Below, in pieces: positions 36,301 to 45,901 of a stretch of DNA of 64,000 bases. The notes below the pieces were generated by a model, which made no database searches, was not told where the DNA came from, and saw only the letters and a list, made by a program, of their open reading frames with translations. Position numbers and translations under genes: made by a program. Within the stretch, counting starts at the first letter, position 1. Every line of letters starts with the position of its first letter. This stretch comes from Photobacterium proteolyticum (GTDB taxonomy: Bacteria; Pseudomonadota; Gammaproteobacteria; Enterobacterales; Vibrionaceae): NCBI RefSeq assembly GCF_001939735.1, contig NZ_MJIL01000087.1, positions 107,890 through 171,889 on the forward strand, given 5' to 3'.

Positions 36301-37763
36301 ACCGCACCGGCAATGGTCGTGACAATTTGCAGGCCTTTCTCAAACTGCTGGGCCGCAGCCGAAGACATATCCAGTTTATGTTTCAGCGCCAGCAGTGCTG
36401 TGGTCTGTACTTCCTGCTCTTGTTTGAGCTGGGACAGGTAAGGCACCGCCTGATCTGCAAGTAGCTGATGATCGCCAGACAGATCGCGGGCTTTCTCCAG
36501 CGCCTGTACCGCCTGCTGATACTGCAGGGCGCGGGTCTGCTGCATATCCAGCGCCTGCTGGTAGTCTGCCAGCTGAGTTTTCAGGCTGTCGACTTCCTCT
36601 TCGCTCAACAGTGCCTGCTCTTCAGCCATCGATAGCTGTTCGGCCGCTTCTTCAACCACCATCACCTGCTCTTCCAGGCGCTCGGTCAGCTCTTCAAGAT
36701 CCTCGCGGTAGCGCTCAATCTTCTCTTGCTGACGGACTGCGGTCTGAACTAGCTGCAGGTGATCCGACGCAGCCTGATGATCCTGCTCCAGTGCGCCTTC
36801 ACGCTCTGTCAGTTCGTCCAGCTCGCCAGTCATGTTGATCATCGATGTTTGCTGATCATCCAGCACCTTGCGCGAACCCAGCAGTTCGCCTCGCAGGCTC
36901 AGGGTCTTTTCCAGCTTCTGGCGACGCTCGTTGGCATGGCGCATATAGTCCGCGGCAACATAATTGGTTGCCTCGGTGATCAAATGCTTGAACAGGTCAC
37001 GGTCGTTCTGGGTCAGCTTGATCGCTTCCAGCGTCATCCGGTTTTCACGCAGTGCCGCTTCCATGTCCTGGAAGGCTTTCTTAACACCGGTATTTTGCGG
37101 CAGCAGGTAGTCACGCAGCGATCGGGTGATTGCACTCGATATACCACCGTACAGCGAGGCTTCAATCAGACGATAGAATTTGGAACGATCGCTGCTGTTG
37201 CGTAATTTCTTCGGCAGAACACCAAACTCAAACATCTGGGCATGGTAATCCGTCACCGAGTTAAAGGCTTTGAAGTGGGTCCCTTCGTACTCGGCAGCAA
37301 TCTCTTTGACTTCGTTGATCTGACGAACTCGCGCTTGATTGTCAGACAAGGTTTCGACCAAGACTTCGGTTGGTTTAATGTCCGATGGCAGGCCCTGGAT
37401 AATAAATGGCTTGATATCCACTTTCTTGTCACGGCCAGCCACTTGCTGCAGCTTGACCGCGAAGATGATGCGCTGCTTCTTGGAGTTAACCACATCCAGC
37501 GCCGCATAACATGCACCCGGCTTCAGCTTACCGTGCAAACCCTTGTCGCGCGAGGCGTTCGAGCTGCCTGCTTCAGTCGTATTCCGAAAGTGCAGCAGGC
37601 TCTGATCCGGGATCAGAGAAGTAATGAATGCCGCCATCGTTGTCGACTTACCGGCACCGTTACCACCCGACAGAGTGGTAACCAAATTATCAATGTCAAA
37701 GGTACGGGCAAAGAAGCCGTTCCAGTTGACCATTGTCAGCGATTGATACTTACCGCGTTCCAT
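33303..37763 (-). CDS. mukB: Chromosome condensin subunit MukB
   Basis: SMC-like ATPase of the MukBEF complex that organises and segregates the chromosome. 1486 residues, the MukB size. The N-terminal Walker A is '[20 protein letters not shown]'. Two long coiled coils (about 280-650 and 830-1130) flank a hinge near '[19 protein letters not shown]'. The C-terminal head has the signature '[19 protein letters not shown]' and Walker B '[11 protein letters not shown]'. Its ATG shares a base with the mukE stop (TGATG), so it is translationally coupled. Last gene of cmoM-mukF-mukE-mukB. Confidence 0.98.
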   Translation of the reverse strand: MERGKYQSLTMVNWNGFFARTFDIDNLVTTLSGGNGAGKSTTMAAFITSLIPDQSLLHFRNTTEAGSSNASRDKGLHGKLKPGACYAALDVVNSKKQRIIFAVKLQQVAGRDKKVDIKPFIIQGLPSDIKPTEVLVETLSDNQARVRQINEVKEIAAEYEGTHFKAFNSVTDYHAQMFEFGVLPKKLRNSSDRSKFYRLIEASLYGGISSAITRSLRDYLLPQNTGVKKAFQDMEAALRENRMTLEAIKLTQNDRDLFKHLITEATNYVAADYMRHANERRQKLEKTLSLRGELLGSRKVLDDQQTSMINMTGELDELTEREGALEQDHQAASDHLQLVQTAVRQQEKIERYREDLEELTERLEEQVMVVEEAAEQLSMAEEQALLSEEEVDSLKTQLADYQQALDMQQTRALQYQQAVQALEKARDLSGDHQLLADQAVPYLSQLKQEQEVQTTALLALKHKLDMSSAAAQQFEKGLQIVTTIAGAVDRAQAGDKARELIAHTRQLRTVADRGEQLKAQYRDLERSVRNQRQATELAETYAKRFAVTVDSELALAEEQARHEATLESLEQQQEVLVEQRGEFRRQELQLSAQISSLEASAPAWIAASDALEKLSEQSERELFDSQAVMDAMQLTLDKERETSATRDQLAARKTQLELDIERLAQPGGSDDSRLRALADTLGGSLLSEIYDDITLADAPYFSAMYGPARHAIVVPDLKGIKDKLVALDDCPDDLYIIEGDADSFDDSGFDVDELEEAVCVHLNDRQLRYSRFPKVPLFGRAAREQRLEQLREEREQVVEDHAKAAFDSQKLQRLYQSFNSFVATHMAVAFNADPEVELKAARDKRNQITRSLSDSDATEQQQRSQLTAAREGLALLGKLTPVVNLLEDDTLTARFEEVEQQLSQLDEARNYLDRHGKAVVELEGLVSALDADPEQFDALQAQYEQADNTLQSLKTKIFAIADLVERRHHFSYADSVELLNKSSELNEQLKAKLVAAERERTRSRDALKQSRAQANQYNQLMASLKSSHQAKLETVQEFERELQELGVRADLEAEERARLRRDELNERLHSSRTRRSQLEKAITSIELEMKALVKRLRKVGKEYQEIRKLVVTAKAGWCAVLRLARESDVERRLHRREMAYMSADELRSLSDKSLGALRLAVADNEELRDALRASEDVSRPERKVLFYIAVYQHLRERIRHDIIRTDDPVEAIEEMEVELARLSEELTAREQRLAISSDSVANIIRKTIQREQNRIRMLNQGLQNIGFGQVKGVRLNVKVRDTHEALLSGLAEQQDQHQDLFGNHRLTFSEAIAKLFQRLNPHIEMGQRSPQIMGEELLDYRNYLELSIEVNRGTDGWLQAESGALSTGEAIGTGQAILLMVVQSWEEESRRLRGKEIIPCRLLFLDEAARLDAKSIATLFELCERLDMQLLIAAPENISPEKGTTYKLVRKIFKDREHVHVVGLRGFGQEPKSQGNIQEMLELDLA

Positions 37764-38494
37764 CAGGCTTCGCCCTCCTGTCCGTCATGCTCGGCTTGTT
37801 CTTTTTCTTGCTCGCCCGTTGCATCCAGCAGGCTAGACTGGCTTGGCTCCTGCTGGTGAACCACCACCGCTTCACCGTCACGGATCAGACGTAGCTGGGC
37901 TTCACGTACATCATCGCCAGTACGGACATCGGCACCAAAGCGGAATACCGCCTCGCTGATGCGGAATTTGCCGTTCTCGCCTACCGGAATGATCATCCCA
38001 ATACGGCGCAGGCGACGCAGCGACGTTTTGACTTTGTCGAACAGTTTTTCCCGGTCGAGATCAGAGCCGGTTGCCCGGTTGGTGACCAGCTTCATCAGCT
38101 TGGCCTCGTCGGCCAGTGCCAGTAGCTCGTCGAACAGTTCCTGGTTGGTAAAAATCCCTTCGTGCGCCAAGCGCTCCGGGCTCAAATAAAGGAAACACAG
38201 TACCTTGCCCACCAGCATGTCGATTTCTGACAGTACCGAGCGGCCGATCAGTGACGTCGAGCGAGGACGCAGGTAGAAGAAACCTTCCGGGGCGCGAACC
38301 AACTCGGCATTATAACGTTTATAAAACATAACCAGCGGCTGCTCGAACTCAATCAGCAGAGCATGATTATCCAAATCTTCGCTGGCGATGTGGCGGCCAG
38401 AACGCAGCGCATTATCCAGTGCCGGGAAAAGCGGGTTGGCTATTGCCTTGGCCAGCTTTTCAGGCATAAATTCTTCAATATTTATCGATGACAT
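37763..38494 (-). CDS. mukE: Condensin subunit MukE
   Basis: Winged-helix subunit that bridges MukF and MukB. The start at 38494 gives '[20 protein letters not shown]', which matches the E. coli MukE start; an upstream in-frame ATG at 38551 would add 19 unrelated residues. Conserved segments are '[20 protein letters not shown]', '[19 protein letters not shown]' and '[20 protein letters not shown]'. The C-terminal tail is acidic. It overlaps the mukF end by 20 bp and the mukB start by one base. Confidence 0.96.
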   Translation of the reverse strand: MSSINIEEFMPEKLAKAIANPLFPALDNALRSGRHIASEDLDNHALLIEFEQPLVMFYKRYNAELVRAPEGFFYLRPRSTSLIGRSVLSEIDMLVGKVLCFLYLSPERLAHEGIFTNQELFDELLALADEAKLMKLVTNRATGSDLDREKLFDKVKTSLRRLRRIGMIIPVGENGKFRISEAVFRFGADVRTGDDVREAQLRLIRDGEAVVVHQQEPSQSSLLDATGEQEKEQAEHDGQEGEA

Positions 38495-39797
38495 TAGCTT
38501 GTACCTTGGCTCCGTATTCATTGATTGCTTCCCAGTCAGGCTGTATTGCATTAAAGTCCGACTCCGAGTAACCGAGCCTTACCGCCTGATCAATCACAAT
38601 GCGCGCCAAATCAAAGTGCTGCGCATGTGGTTGCTGAGCCAAATAATCTTTAAGAAGCAAACTTAGGTTGATTGCAGCACCCGTTTCTTTGTGGGTCTGC
38701 AGCATTGCAGCAACTTGGTCGGCCAGCTGGTCGTTCACCAGGCTGAGCTCTTCAAATTCCATCTCTTCCGGCACAATACCGGTAACTTCGTCGTCCCGCA
38801 GTACCAACGCCTCGTCACGCATGTCCAGCAAACGCTCGGCATCGGCGTAGGTCAGCAGCCACGGCTCGTCGAAGTAATCAGTGACCGACTGACGTAAGCG
38901 CTGGCTGAAGGCACGATTCTTATCCATATCAATCGCGGTACGGATGAACTTATGGACATGGCGGTCATAGCCAATCCACAGATCAATGGCCTGCTGTCCC
39001 CAGTTGATGATTCGGTCAAGCTTGGCCTGCAGGATAAAGATCATCCCGTCGACGAAATCCAAATCCGGGTTACCCTGAATTTCCTCCTGGATAGCCAACA
39101 GCTGGGTTTGGAGCTGGTCACCTGCCGCCTGCAGAGTATCCTGCAGCTCACGCAGCGTACTGGAGGTTTCGTTCAGCAAGCTTTCGCAGTTGGTGATTGC
39201 CGCCCGCCAATCCTGATTCAGCAGCTCGGCAATATCTTGCTTAACCTGTTGCTGCTGCTCGTCCATGGTGCGTTGGTTAAGATCAATCCGGTCAAAGATT
39301 TCCGCCACGGAGTATTTCAGTACGGCGTAGACCTGCTGGCGCCAGTGTTTTTCATCACCACCTTCCTGCGCTGCTTCCGCAGCCTTGTTGATTTCGTCGG
39401 CAACCATTGCCAGCTGAATCGACAGTTTCAGTGAAGAATACTCGCGATGACGGGCGTAGTAGTCGGTTATGCTCAGCGCAAGCGGGCTGAGACGGTAAAT
39501 ACTGGCCCCATCCGTCACCTCACTGGTAAAGCGGGTGATCAGGCGCTGGCGAACCAGTTCATTAATGGCGTTATTGGCACGAAAGGCCAGGGTTTCCTGA
39601 GACTGATCGAACATATCGCTTACAATGCGAAACGCATCAATTAGCTCCCCTTCCCCTAATTCTTCATCAAAGCGATCGCCGCTTAATACAGCAATCGCCA
39701 ACAAGAACGCCAGCCGCTCAGTTGGCAGGTTAAGCGAAAACTCATGCTGCTTAACCCAACTCACCAACTCAGGAACGGTCTGGGATACATCACTCAT
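38475..39797 (-). CDS. mukF: Condensin subunit MukF (kleisin)
   Basis: 440 residues, the MukF size. The N-terminal winged-helix dimerisation domain reads '[20 protein letters not shown]' onward. A long helical middle segment has '[20 protein letters not shown]'. The C-terminal winged helix that contacts MukB includes '[20 protein letters not shown]'. It closes the MukB ring and binds MukE dimers. It overlaps cmoM by 4 bp (ATGA) and mukE by 20 bp, as in E. coli. Confidence 0.96.
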   Translation of the reverse strand: MSDVSQTVPELVSWVKQHEFSLNLPTERLAFLLAIAVLSGDRFDEELGEGELIDAFRIVSDMFDQSQETLAFRANNAINELVRQRLITRFTSEVTDGASIYRLSPLALSITDYYARHREYSSLKLSIQLAMVADEINKAAEAAQEGGDEKHWRQQVYAVLKYSVAEIFDRIDLNQRTMDEQQQQVKQDIAELLNQDWRAAITNCESLLNETSSTLRELQDTLQAAGDQLQTQLLAIQEEIQGNPDLDFVDGMIFILQAKLDRIINWGQQAIDLWIGYDRHVHKFIRTAIDMDKNRAFSQRLRQSVTDYFDEPWLLTYADAERLLDMRDEALVLRDDEVTGIVPEEMEFEELSLVNDQLADQVAAMLQTHKETGAAINLSLLLKDYLAQQPHAQHFDLARIVIDQAVRLGYSESDFNAIQPDWEAINEYGAKVQANVIDKY

Positions 39798-40630
39798 CCG
39801 TTGTCCTTATTGCTGTTATCGTTGCTTGTCCCGTTATCAGCAGGTGTCACCTGGTCTGATGGTTTCTGGGCGTATACATGGATATAGCGGCCCAGGGACA
39901 AATAAGGCTCCTGACGACAAAGCTTCTGCTCCATCTCAAGAACTTGTTCAAAACTGTAGTCACCCACCATGGTTGTCTGCATATAGTCATGGAAGGTACG
40001 CACGCCGGTTTTTCCGAGAATGGTAAATCCGGCGTCGGTTAACCAGCTATAGACATCTTCCGGCTTGATAGCCTGCTGTGGCTGTAGCTTAAAGCGCTTG
40101 CGATGCGGCATTCCCTCTTCGATATGAGTCAGGTTGCCACAAATTAAATTCTTGAACAGCAGTCCGTTGTAGTTGTAGAACATCACCGAGATAACCCCAC
40201 CGGGCCTGGTTTGCTCCAATAACCGCTCAAGCGCCTCTTTCGGATCGGACAGCCACTCCATCACAGCATGGAATAACACCAAATCCGCTGGCTCAGTCAA
40301 ATGCTCGCCAATTTCCTGGACCGAGCAGTGAACCAGACGATATTGCTCAAGAAGACCGTTGTTGGCAATTTCCTGCTCAGCCAGCTTCAGCATTTCACCA
40401 GAAAGATCACATAAAGTGACACGATGCCCCAGCTCAGCAATTTTTTGCGATAGCTGGCCGATCCCCCCGCCTGCATCAAGAATATGCAACGGTGTTTGTG
40501 ATTCCAGCAAGGCTAAAATCTGCTCAAGATCTTGCCAGACAACAGTCTGCCTTATTTGGCCTTTTGCTGTCCCGTAGATATTTTTAGCAAATTTTTGCGC
40601 TAGGTCGTCAAAATTTCGATCTTTGATCAC
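39794..40630 (-). CDS. cmoM: tRNA carboxymethoxyuridine methyltransferase CmoM (SmtA)
   Basis: SAM-dependent methyltransferase that methylates cmo5U to mcmo5U in the tRNA wobble position. 278 residues. The SAM motif I '[20 protein letters not shown]' and post-motif '[18 protein letters not shown]' are clear. '[18 protein letters not shown]' and '[12 protein letters not shown]' match E. coli SmtA closely. It is the first gene of the row with mukFEB, the arrangement that gave smtA its early link to muk. The C-terminus is extended by a short Asn/Asp-rich tail. Confidence 0.94.
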   Translation of the reverse strand: MIKDRNFDDLAQKFAKNIYGTAKGQIRQTVVWQDLEQILALLESQTPLHILDAGGGIGQLSQKIAELGHRVTLCDLSGEMLKLAEQEIANNGLLEQYRLVHCSVQEIGEHLTEPADLVLFHAVMEWLSDPKEALERLLEQTRPGGVISVMFYNYNGLLFKNLICGNLTHIEEGMPHRKRFKLQPQQAIKPEDVYSWLTDAGFTILGKTGVRTFHDYMQTTMVGDYSFEQVLEMEQKLCRQEPYLSLGRYIHVYAQKPSDQVTPADNGTSNDNSNKDNG

Positions 40631-40750
40631 GTCAGCTTTACGTTATGATAGCGGTTGAAAAAATGTGGCTTATTTTCTCACAAGCGTTATAGGAATAAAG
40701 GCTTGTGGTGCTTTTTCGAGCTCAACTGCTGAATTTTCGGACTACATTGC

Positions 40751-41593
40751 ATGTTTGAACTAAAAAAAATTGTTTCTGCATTACTCATGCCCCTGCCCGC
40801 ACTGCTGATAATCGGGTTTCTGGGCTTGTTGATACTCTGGTTTACCCGACGCAAGGGACTCGCATCCTTTTTCATCGGATTCGCCTTTATCGGCATTTTC
40901 CTCGTATCCTTCCAGCCGATAGCAACCAGCTTGCTTCGGCCATTGGAACGCGAGAATAACCCCTTCGTCCCGACATCCACGACGGTGGACTATGTAATGG
41001 TGCTGGGAAGCGGGCATGTTATCGACCATGCGATGCCGATCACCTCCGAGCTGTCACGTACATCGCTGATGCGGCTGGCGGAAGGCATGCGTATCCACCG
41101 CATGTTCCCCGGCTCCAAACTGATCTTGTCGGGCTATGGTGGAGGTACCAGTATCAGTCAGGCCCGAATGATGGCAAAAGTGGCACTGGCACTGGGAACC
41201 AACAAAAGTGATATCCTGCTACTCGAAACGGCCAAGGATACCTGGGAAGAAGCATTCCAGGCGGCCTCAGTTGTCGGTGATAAAAAACTGGTTCTGGTCA
41301 CCTCTGCCAGTCATATGACCCGGGCGATGAATGAGTTTGAGCAAGCCGGCCTGGCCCCGACCCCTGCGCCAACCAACTTTCTTGCCAGCAACAAGATCAA
41401 ACAGCCTTGGGAGCGCTATAAGCCGCAAGCCAAATACCTGGAACAAACGGAGCGCTATTGGCACGAAACCCTGGGCCAGTGGTGGCAGCATCTAAGAAAC
41501 CTGCTTGGTGAACCCAAACAAGCTCCCCAGCAACCAGAGTCAACGTCTAATGTGTCAATGGAGCTGGCATTGAATACCGCCTCTCCCGCTTAA
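40751..41593 (+). CDS. elyC: Envelope biogenesis factor ElyC (YcbC, DUF218)
   Basis: 280-residue inner-membrane protein. Two hydrophobic helices (about 10-32 and 36-58) precede a periplasmic-facing DUF218 domain with 'VMVLGSGHVIDHAMPITSEL', 'RLAEGMRIHRMFPGSKLILS', 'TAKDTWEEAFQAA' and 'LVTSASHMTRAM'. E. coli ElyC affects undecaprenyl-phosphate use and peptidoglycan assembly. It is divergent from cmoM, as in E. coli. A perfect hairpin follows. Confidence 0.92.
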   Translation: MFELKKIVSALLMPLPALLIIGFLGLLILWFTRRKGLASFFIGFAFIGIFLVSFQPIATSLLRPLERENNPFVPTSTTVDYVMVLGSGHVIDHAMPITSELSRTSLMRLAEGMRIHRMFPGSKLILSGYGGGTSISQARMMAKVALALGTNKSDILLLETAKDTWEEAFQAASVVGDKKLVLVTSASHMTRAMNEFEQAGLAPTPAPTNFLASNKIKQPWERYKPQAKYLEQTERYWHETLGQWWQHLRNLLGEPKQAPQQPESTSNVSMELALNTASPA

Positions 41594-41605
41594 TCTCCCT
41601 TTGCA

Positions 41606-41629
41606 ATCAGGCCGGTGAGCCGGCCTGAT
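41606..41629 (+). terminator. Terminator hairpin of elyC
   Basis: Perfect 10-bp stem ATCAGGCCGG / CCGGCCTGAT with a TGAG loop, 12 nt after the stop. No T-run follows, so efficiency is uncertain. Confidence 0.6.
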
Positions 41630-41758
41630 ACAACGCCACGCATAGCATACAAAGCAAATTGCATTTCTGCAGCATATACACAGCAACAAAGCAATCATCC
41701 CAAGCCATTGTTTTGGTTAACAAACAATCGATAAGTGTGATTGTTGACCCTATATTCC

Positions 41759-41812
41759 AAACGGTTTTAATATGTTCGATTTTCTTATAGATTTGGTAAT
41801 AAAAAACCGTTT
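41759..41812. repeat. 10-bp spaced inverted repeat upstream of tcyP
   Basis: AAACGGTTTT (41759-41768) and AAAACCGTTT (41803-41812) are perfect inverted copies 34 bp apart, about 100-155 bp before the tcyP start. A smaller repeat ACAATC / GATTGT lies at 41724-41744. This is the main content of the 321-bp gap 41594-41914. Confidence 0.45.
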
Positions 41813-41914
41813 CTGATAAGTGTCTAGCATCATACAATTGCGCTCCTAGCTAATAGATAAGTCTGAAATAGTGCTTTCAGGCGAACAAAATACTACTTGG
41901 AACGGCTCAGCATA

Positions 41915-43303
41915 ATGTATCTAGTGATTAACCTGGCGCTCTTTGCCCTGCTTATTGGCTTCTTGTTCAAACAACAAAAAGCCGAGTACACACTCTCAAG
42001 ACAGGTCTTTACCGGTCTTGGCTTCGGCGTCATCTTCGGCGGCGCGCTTCAGCTCGTTTACGGTGACGGTAGCCCGGTCATTACAGATACCCTCGACTAT
42101 ATCAATATCGTCGGGGCCGGTTATGTCAGCCTGCTGAAAATGATCATTATGCCGCTAATCATGGTTTCCATCATCGGCGCTATTATCAAAGTCAAAGACT
42201 CCGGTTCGCTGGGCAAGATATCAGGCCTTAGCATCGGGATCCTGCTGGCAACCACGGCGGCTTCTGCGCTTATCGGGATCCTAGTCAGCAACCTCTTTGG
42301 CCTGTCTGCTGAAGGCATTGTTCAGGGAGCGCGCGAGATTGCCCGTGGTGAAGTGCTTGAGACCCGCCTTAGCAGCGTCGAGTCACTCTCCTTTGCCGAC
42401 ATGATCATTTCATTCTTCCCAGGTAACCCATTTGCCGATTTAGCCGGCAGCCGTCCGACATCAACCATTGCCGTGGTGATCTTCTCAGCCTTCATCGGTG
42501 TCGCAGGCCTGAGCGTTATCCGTAACCAGCCAGAGCTCGGTGCAAGCTTCGAGAAATTTATCAATATTGCCCAGGAAGTGGTCCGTACCCTGGTTCGCAT
42601 GGTGCTTAGCCTGACACCTTATGGTGTACTGGCCCTGATGAGTAAAGTCGTGGCTGGCTCTAACTATGATGACATCCTAAGCCTGATCAATTTCGTGACC
42701 GCCTCCTATGTCGGCCTGGCACTTATCCTGGTGATGCATTTAGTGCTGGTCTCATTCGTAGGCGTAAATCCAGTACGTTACCTGAAGAAAATCCTGCCGG
42801 TGCTGACATTCGCCTTCACTTCCCGTTCAAGTGCAGGAACTATCCCGCTGAATGTCGATACTCAGGTTAAAAAGCTGGGTAACGGTGAAGGTGTCGCAAA
42901 CTTCTCGGCTTCTTTTGGTGCCACTATGGGTCAAAATGGCTGTGCTGGTCTGTATCCCGCCATGCTGGCAGTCATGATTGCACCGACAATCGGTATCAAC
43001 CCGCTTGACCCAGGCTTCATGCTGACACTGATCGCCATCGTTACTATCAGCTCGTTCGGTATTGCCGGTGTCGGTGGTGGCGCAACCTTCGCGGCCCTGA
43101 TTGTACTCTCGGCCTTGGACATGCCAGTTGCCCTTGCTGGCCTGCTTATCTCTATCGAACCGCTGATTGATATGGGACGTACAGCGGTGAATGTAAGCGG
43201 CGCGATGACGGCCGGAACAATCACCTCTCGCGTTTTGGGCCAGGCCGACAGCAGCCTGTTCGACGCTGACGATGATAGTGACAACAAACCAGTTAACGCT
43301 TAA
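41915..43303 (+). CDS. tcyP: L-cystine symporter TcyP (YdjN) type
   Basis: Dicarboxylate/amino acid:cation symporter family, about 462 residues, with some eight membrane helices plus re-entrant loops. Family landmarks are 'LLKMIIMPLIMVSIIGAI', 'FAFTSRSSAGTIPLNVDTQ' (the serine-rich HP1 loop), 'GATMGQNGCAGLYPAMLAVM' and 'IEPLIDMGRTAVNVSGAMTA'. This set fits the TcyP/YdjN cystine importers better than glutamate carriers. The ATG at 41915 is preferred over an in-frame TTG at 41897. Spaced inverted repeats upstream may be regulatory; CysB control is known in E. coli but no site is claimed here. Confidence 0.88.
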   Translation: MYLVINLALFALLIGFLFKQQKAEYTLSRQVFTGLGFGVIFGGALQLVYGDGSPVITDTLDYINIVGAGYVSLLKMIIMPLIMVSIIGAIIKVKDSGSLGKISGLSIGILLATTAASALIGILVSNLFGLSAEGIVQGAREIARGEVLETRLSSVESLSFADMIISFFPGNPFADLAGSRPTSTIAVVIFSAFIGVAGLSVIRNQPELGASFEKFINIAQEVVRTLVRMVLSLTPYGVLALMSKVVAGSNYDDILSLINFVTASYVGLALILVMHLVLVSFVGVNPVRYLKKILPVLTFAFTSRSSAGTIPLNVDTQVKKLGNGEGVANFSASFGATMGQNGCAGLYPAMLAVMIAPTIGINPLDPGFMLTLIAIVTISSFGIAGVGGGATFAALIVLSALDMPVALAGLLISIEPLIDMGRTAVNVSGAMTAGTITSRVLGQADSSLFDADDDSDNKPVNA

Positions 43304-43326
43304 AAACCATCCCAACAAATAGATTC

Positions 43327-43350
43327 AAGACCACCCGCGGGTGGTCTTTT
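43327..43350 (+). terminator. Intrinsic terminator of tcyP
   Basis: 10-bp stem AAGACCACCC / GGGTGGTCTT followed by TTTTG, 24 nt after the stop. Confidence 0.85.
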
Positions 43351-43504
43351 TGTTTTTGCCATCATCACTTTTTCGGCAACACCGTTTCATGAACGGAATA
43401 TGAATTGCCTACTCACATCAAGTTCAGTCGCGCTGGTGTTTAATAGCCTCATCAACCAAGACATCAATCACCATACGAATCACGATTAAATAGGTAGGAT
43501 GACC

Positions 43505-43864
43505 ATGATTAAGACAACTGTTTACGCAATTACCGCCGCATTGATCATCATGCCGACTGTCGCACTGGCTAACCCTAACGGCATGTCGTACAGCGGCCCA
43601 ATTCAAACAACCACCGTCAGTGAAGTACTCGAGCAGACAAACCTGTTCTCGGAGCAAAATGTCATTCTGGAAGGCAAGCTGATCAAACAAATTAATGCTG
43701 ATACCTATGTCTTCAGCGACGGTAAAAATGAAATCAATGTTGAAGTCGATGACGATATCCACCTTGGGCAAGCCATTGCACCCAACACCCGTCTGCGTGT
43801 CTACGGCGAAGTGGAAGGCAGTGCCATCCCAGAGGTTGAAATCGACAAGATTCAAGTCTTGTAA
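43505..43864 (+). CDS. Periplasmic BOF-family protein (YgiW/YdeI type)
   Basis: About 119 residues. A signal peptide (ends 'PTVALA') precedes one OB-fold domain of the BOF family. Typical strands are 'TTTVSEVLEQTNLFSEQNVI', 'LEGKLIKQINADTYVFSDG' and 'NEINVEVDDDI'. The start at 43505 places AGGTAGG 6 nt upstream; the ATG at 43499 abuts that site directly and is less likely. Relatives are linked to stress tolerance and to signalling with neighbouring two-component systems; none is adjacent here, so the role is open. Confidence 0.87.
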   Translation: MIKTTVYAITAALIIMPTVALANPNGMSYSGPIQTTTVSEVLEQTNLFSEQNVILEGKLIKQINADTYVFSDGKNEINVEVDDDIHLGQAIAPNTRLRVYGEVEGSAIPEVEIDKIQVL

Positions 43865-43919
43865 GCTTTGCGTAATTCTCCCCCCGCCCCAATTCCAAGA
43901 CAGAGACAAAAAACAAAAA

Positions 43920-43942
43920 AGGCTGGTCATCATGACCAGCCT
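43920..43942 (-). terminator. Terminator of the msbA-lpxK-ycaR-kdsB operon
   Basis: Perfect 11-bp stem AGGCTGGTCAT / ATGACCAGCCT with a 1-nt centre, followed on the minus strand by TTTTTGTTTTTT, 34 nt beyond the kdsB stop. Confidence 0.85.
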
Positions 43943-43975
43943 ATTCAAATATTGTCGCTGTAGTTCAACCTGCTG

Positions 43976-44725
43976 TCAGCCGATCAGCTCGCGGACTTTT
44001 TCCAGATCTTCCGGCGTATCCACCCCGGCAGGCGGCGCATCAATGGCAACCTCAACGTGGATCTTCTCGCCGTACCACAGCACACGAAGCTGTTCCAGCG
44101 CCTCAATTTTTTCCAGCGCGCTCGGCTCCCAGTTAATATAAGTATTAATAAAGCCAGCACGGTAGGCATAAATACCGATATGACGCATCAGGTTCTGGTG
44201 GATCTCCTGTGGGCGCTTGGCAAAATTATCGCGATCCCACGGAATCGAAGCCCGACTGAAATACATCGCATAGCCATTCTTGTCCGTCACAACTTTTACT
44301 GCGTTAGGATTGAAGACCTCGTCAGCATGGTCAATCTCAACAGCCAGCGTGGCCATCGGCGCGTCGTCATTGTGGGCAAGGTTATCGGCAACCTGGCGAA
44401 TGATGGTTTCAGGAATTAACGGCTCGTCACCCTGTACATTCACCACGATCTGATCGTCTGCCAACTGGTACTTCTCGACCACTTCTGCCAGGCGCTCAGT
44501 GCCAGACTCGTGATCATCACGGGTCAGGCAGACTTCACCGCCAAACCCTTCAACCGCATCGACAATACGCTGATCATCCGTAGCAACAATCACCTGCTCG
44601 GCACCGGCTTTGCTCGCCTGCTCGTATACCCACTGGATCATTGGCTTGCCGCCAATATCTGCCAGCGGCTTCCCCGGTAGGCGTGATGACTGGTAGCGTG
44701 CCGGTATGATTACCGTAAACGACAT
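43976..44725 (-). CDS. kdsB: CMP-KDO synthetase (3-deoxy-manno-octulosonate cytidylyltransferase)
   Basis: Activates KDO with CTP for lipid A glycosylation. 249 residues. The nucleotide-binding start is '[20 protein letters not shown]' and '[16 protein letters not shown]'. '[20 protein letters not shown]' and '[11 protein letters not shown]' are the classic KdsB motifs. It is the last gene of the msbA operon. Its ATG shares a base with the ycaR stop (TAATG), so it is coupled. Confidence 0.96.
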   Translation of the reverse strand: MSFTVIIPARYQSSRLPGKPLADIGGKPMIQWVYEQASKAGAEQVIVATDDQRIVDAVEGFGGEVCLTRDDHESGTERLAEVVEKYQLADDQIVVNVQGDEPLIPETIIRQVADNLAHNDDAPMATLAVEIDHADEVFNPNAVKVVTDKNGYAMYFSRASIPWDRDNFAKRPQEIHQNLMRHIGIYAYRAGFINTYINWEPSALEKIEALEQLRVLWYGEKIHVEVAIDAPPAGVDTPEDLEKVRELIG

Positions 44726-44904
44726 TATTTCACCTCGTCTGGGCTTAACGTGCGAGCTTCAGGCTCAAGCAGAACCGGAATGCCATCCTTGATGGGATAG
44801 GCAAGACGGTCAAACTTGCAAACCAGCTCACTTTTGTCTTTATCGAAGTTCAGCTTGCCCTTACAGACAGGGCAAGCCACGATTTCAAGCAGACGATGAT
44901 CCAT
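44725..44904 (-). CDS. ycaR: YcaR (Trm112-like, UPF0434)
   Basis: 59-residue protein, small and easily missed. It reads '[20 protein letters not shown]' with the CPxC pair. A partner cysteine is in '[20 protein letters not shown]', and the usual Trm112-family ending 'LLEPEAR' follows. In the family these residues form a zinc-ribbon-like fold, though the third cysteine here stands alone. It overlaps lpxK by 20 bp and kdsB by one base, as in E. coli. Function not established; the location suggests a link to lipid A/KDO synthesis. Confidence 0.9.
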   Translation of the reverse strand: MDHRLLEIVACPVCKGKLNFDKDKSELVCKFDRLAYPIKDGIPVLLEPEARTLSPDEVK

Positions 44905-45901
44905 ATTCTTCCTTTACCTCAATAATCCGGTTAATAATAGCCTCAGCTTCAGGCGCTGGCAGCACGGCATCAACAGGCAGATACCACCAGTTCGGCTGAG
45001 CGAAAGTTTGGCATTTCACCGCATCTTTCTCTGTCATTACCAAATGCCGGCCTTGCTCGGCCAGCTGTTTTAATTCCTGCTCGGAGAACGCCTGGTGATC
45101 AGCAAACGGCTGACACACCACGGGCGTCACTCCCAACAAGCTTAGTGTATTAAAGAACCGAGGGGGATGACCAATACCTGCCATCGCAACCACATCGGTC
45201 AGTTCTGCAGCCTGTCGACGCTCACCAGTTTGAAGATTAATCAGCGCAGATGGCTGCAGTTGCATAGGAGCTTCACCCTGTTGAGGCTGACCGCCGTTGC
45301 AAATCAGAAAATCCACCTCGGTCAGTCGCTCGCAAGACTCACGTAACGGCCCCATCGGGATCAGTTGCTCATTGCCAAAGCGACGCTGGCCGTCGATAAC
45401 AACGATTTCGATATCACGCTCTAGCGCGTAATGCTGCAGGCCGTCATCGGTAATGATGACGTCGACATCCTGTTCCAGCAGGTGCCGTACGGCTTCAGCA
45501 CGCTTTGGCGACACAACCACCGGGGCACCAGTACGGCGATGAATCAGTACAGGTTCATCACCTGCTTCTGTCGTCGAGGTTTCGGCACTCACCGTAAAAG
45601 GGTAATACGGAGCTTTGCCACCATAGCCACGCGACACGACGCCGGGTTTCAGCCCCTTGGCCTGAAGTTGCTCGACCAGCCAAACGACCACCGGTGTTTT
45701 ACCATTGCCACCAGCGGTAATATTACCGACAACAACAACCGGAGCCGGCGCCCGGTAAGCAGCTTTCTCACCACACTGGTATTGCTGGCGACGACGGCGA
45801 CTTATGATGCCGAACAACTTGCTGAGCGGCCACAGCAAAGGTTTGAGCAGTAATCCTGCCGGATGCTGCTCAAACCAGATTTTTTCGATAAGGGTCGACA
45901 T
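44885..45901 (-). CDS. lpxK: Tetraacyldisaccharide 4'-kinase LpxK
   Basis: Phosphorylates the lipid A disaccharide precursor at the inner membrane. 338 residues. The P-loop '[20 protein letters not shown]' is intact. '[20 protein letters not shown]' and '[20 protein letters not shown]' are LpxK hallmarks. One hydrophobic N-terminal stretch may associate with the membrane. It starts in the msbA stop (TAATG coupling) and overlaps ycaR by 20 bp. Confidence 0.95.
   Translation of the reverse strand: MSTLIEKIWFEQHPAGLLLKPLLWPLSKLFGIISRRRRQQYQCGEKAAYRAPAPVVVVGNITAGGNGKTPVVVWLVEQLQAKGLKPGVVSRGYGGKAPYYPFTVSAETSTTEAGDEPVLIHRRTGAPVVVSPKRAEAVRHLLEQDVDVIITDDGLQHYALERDIEIVVIDGQRRFGNEQLIPMGPLRESCERLTEVDFLICNGGQPQQGEAPMQLQPSALINLQTGERRQAAELTDVVAMAGIGHPPRFFNTLSLLGVTPVVCQPFADHQAFSEQELKQLAEQGRHLVMTEKDAVKCQTFAQPNWWYLPVDAVLPAPEAEAIINRIIEVKEEYGSSSA

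Noticed and set aside
33303..37763. Many long ORFs antisense to mukB, up to about 205 codons
   Set aside because: They are mirror frames of the biased codon use in the long coiled-coil gene; none has a ribosome-binding site or recognisable domain.
38495..38551. N-terminal extension of mukE
   Set aside because: The E. coli-like start MSSINIE lies at 38494; the extra residues fall inside mukF coding DNA.
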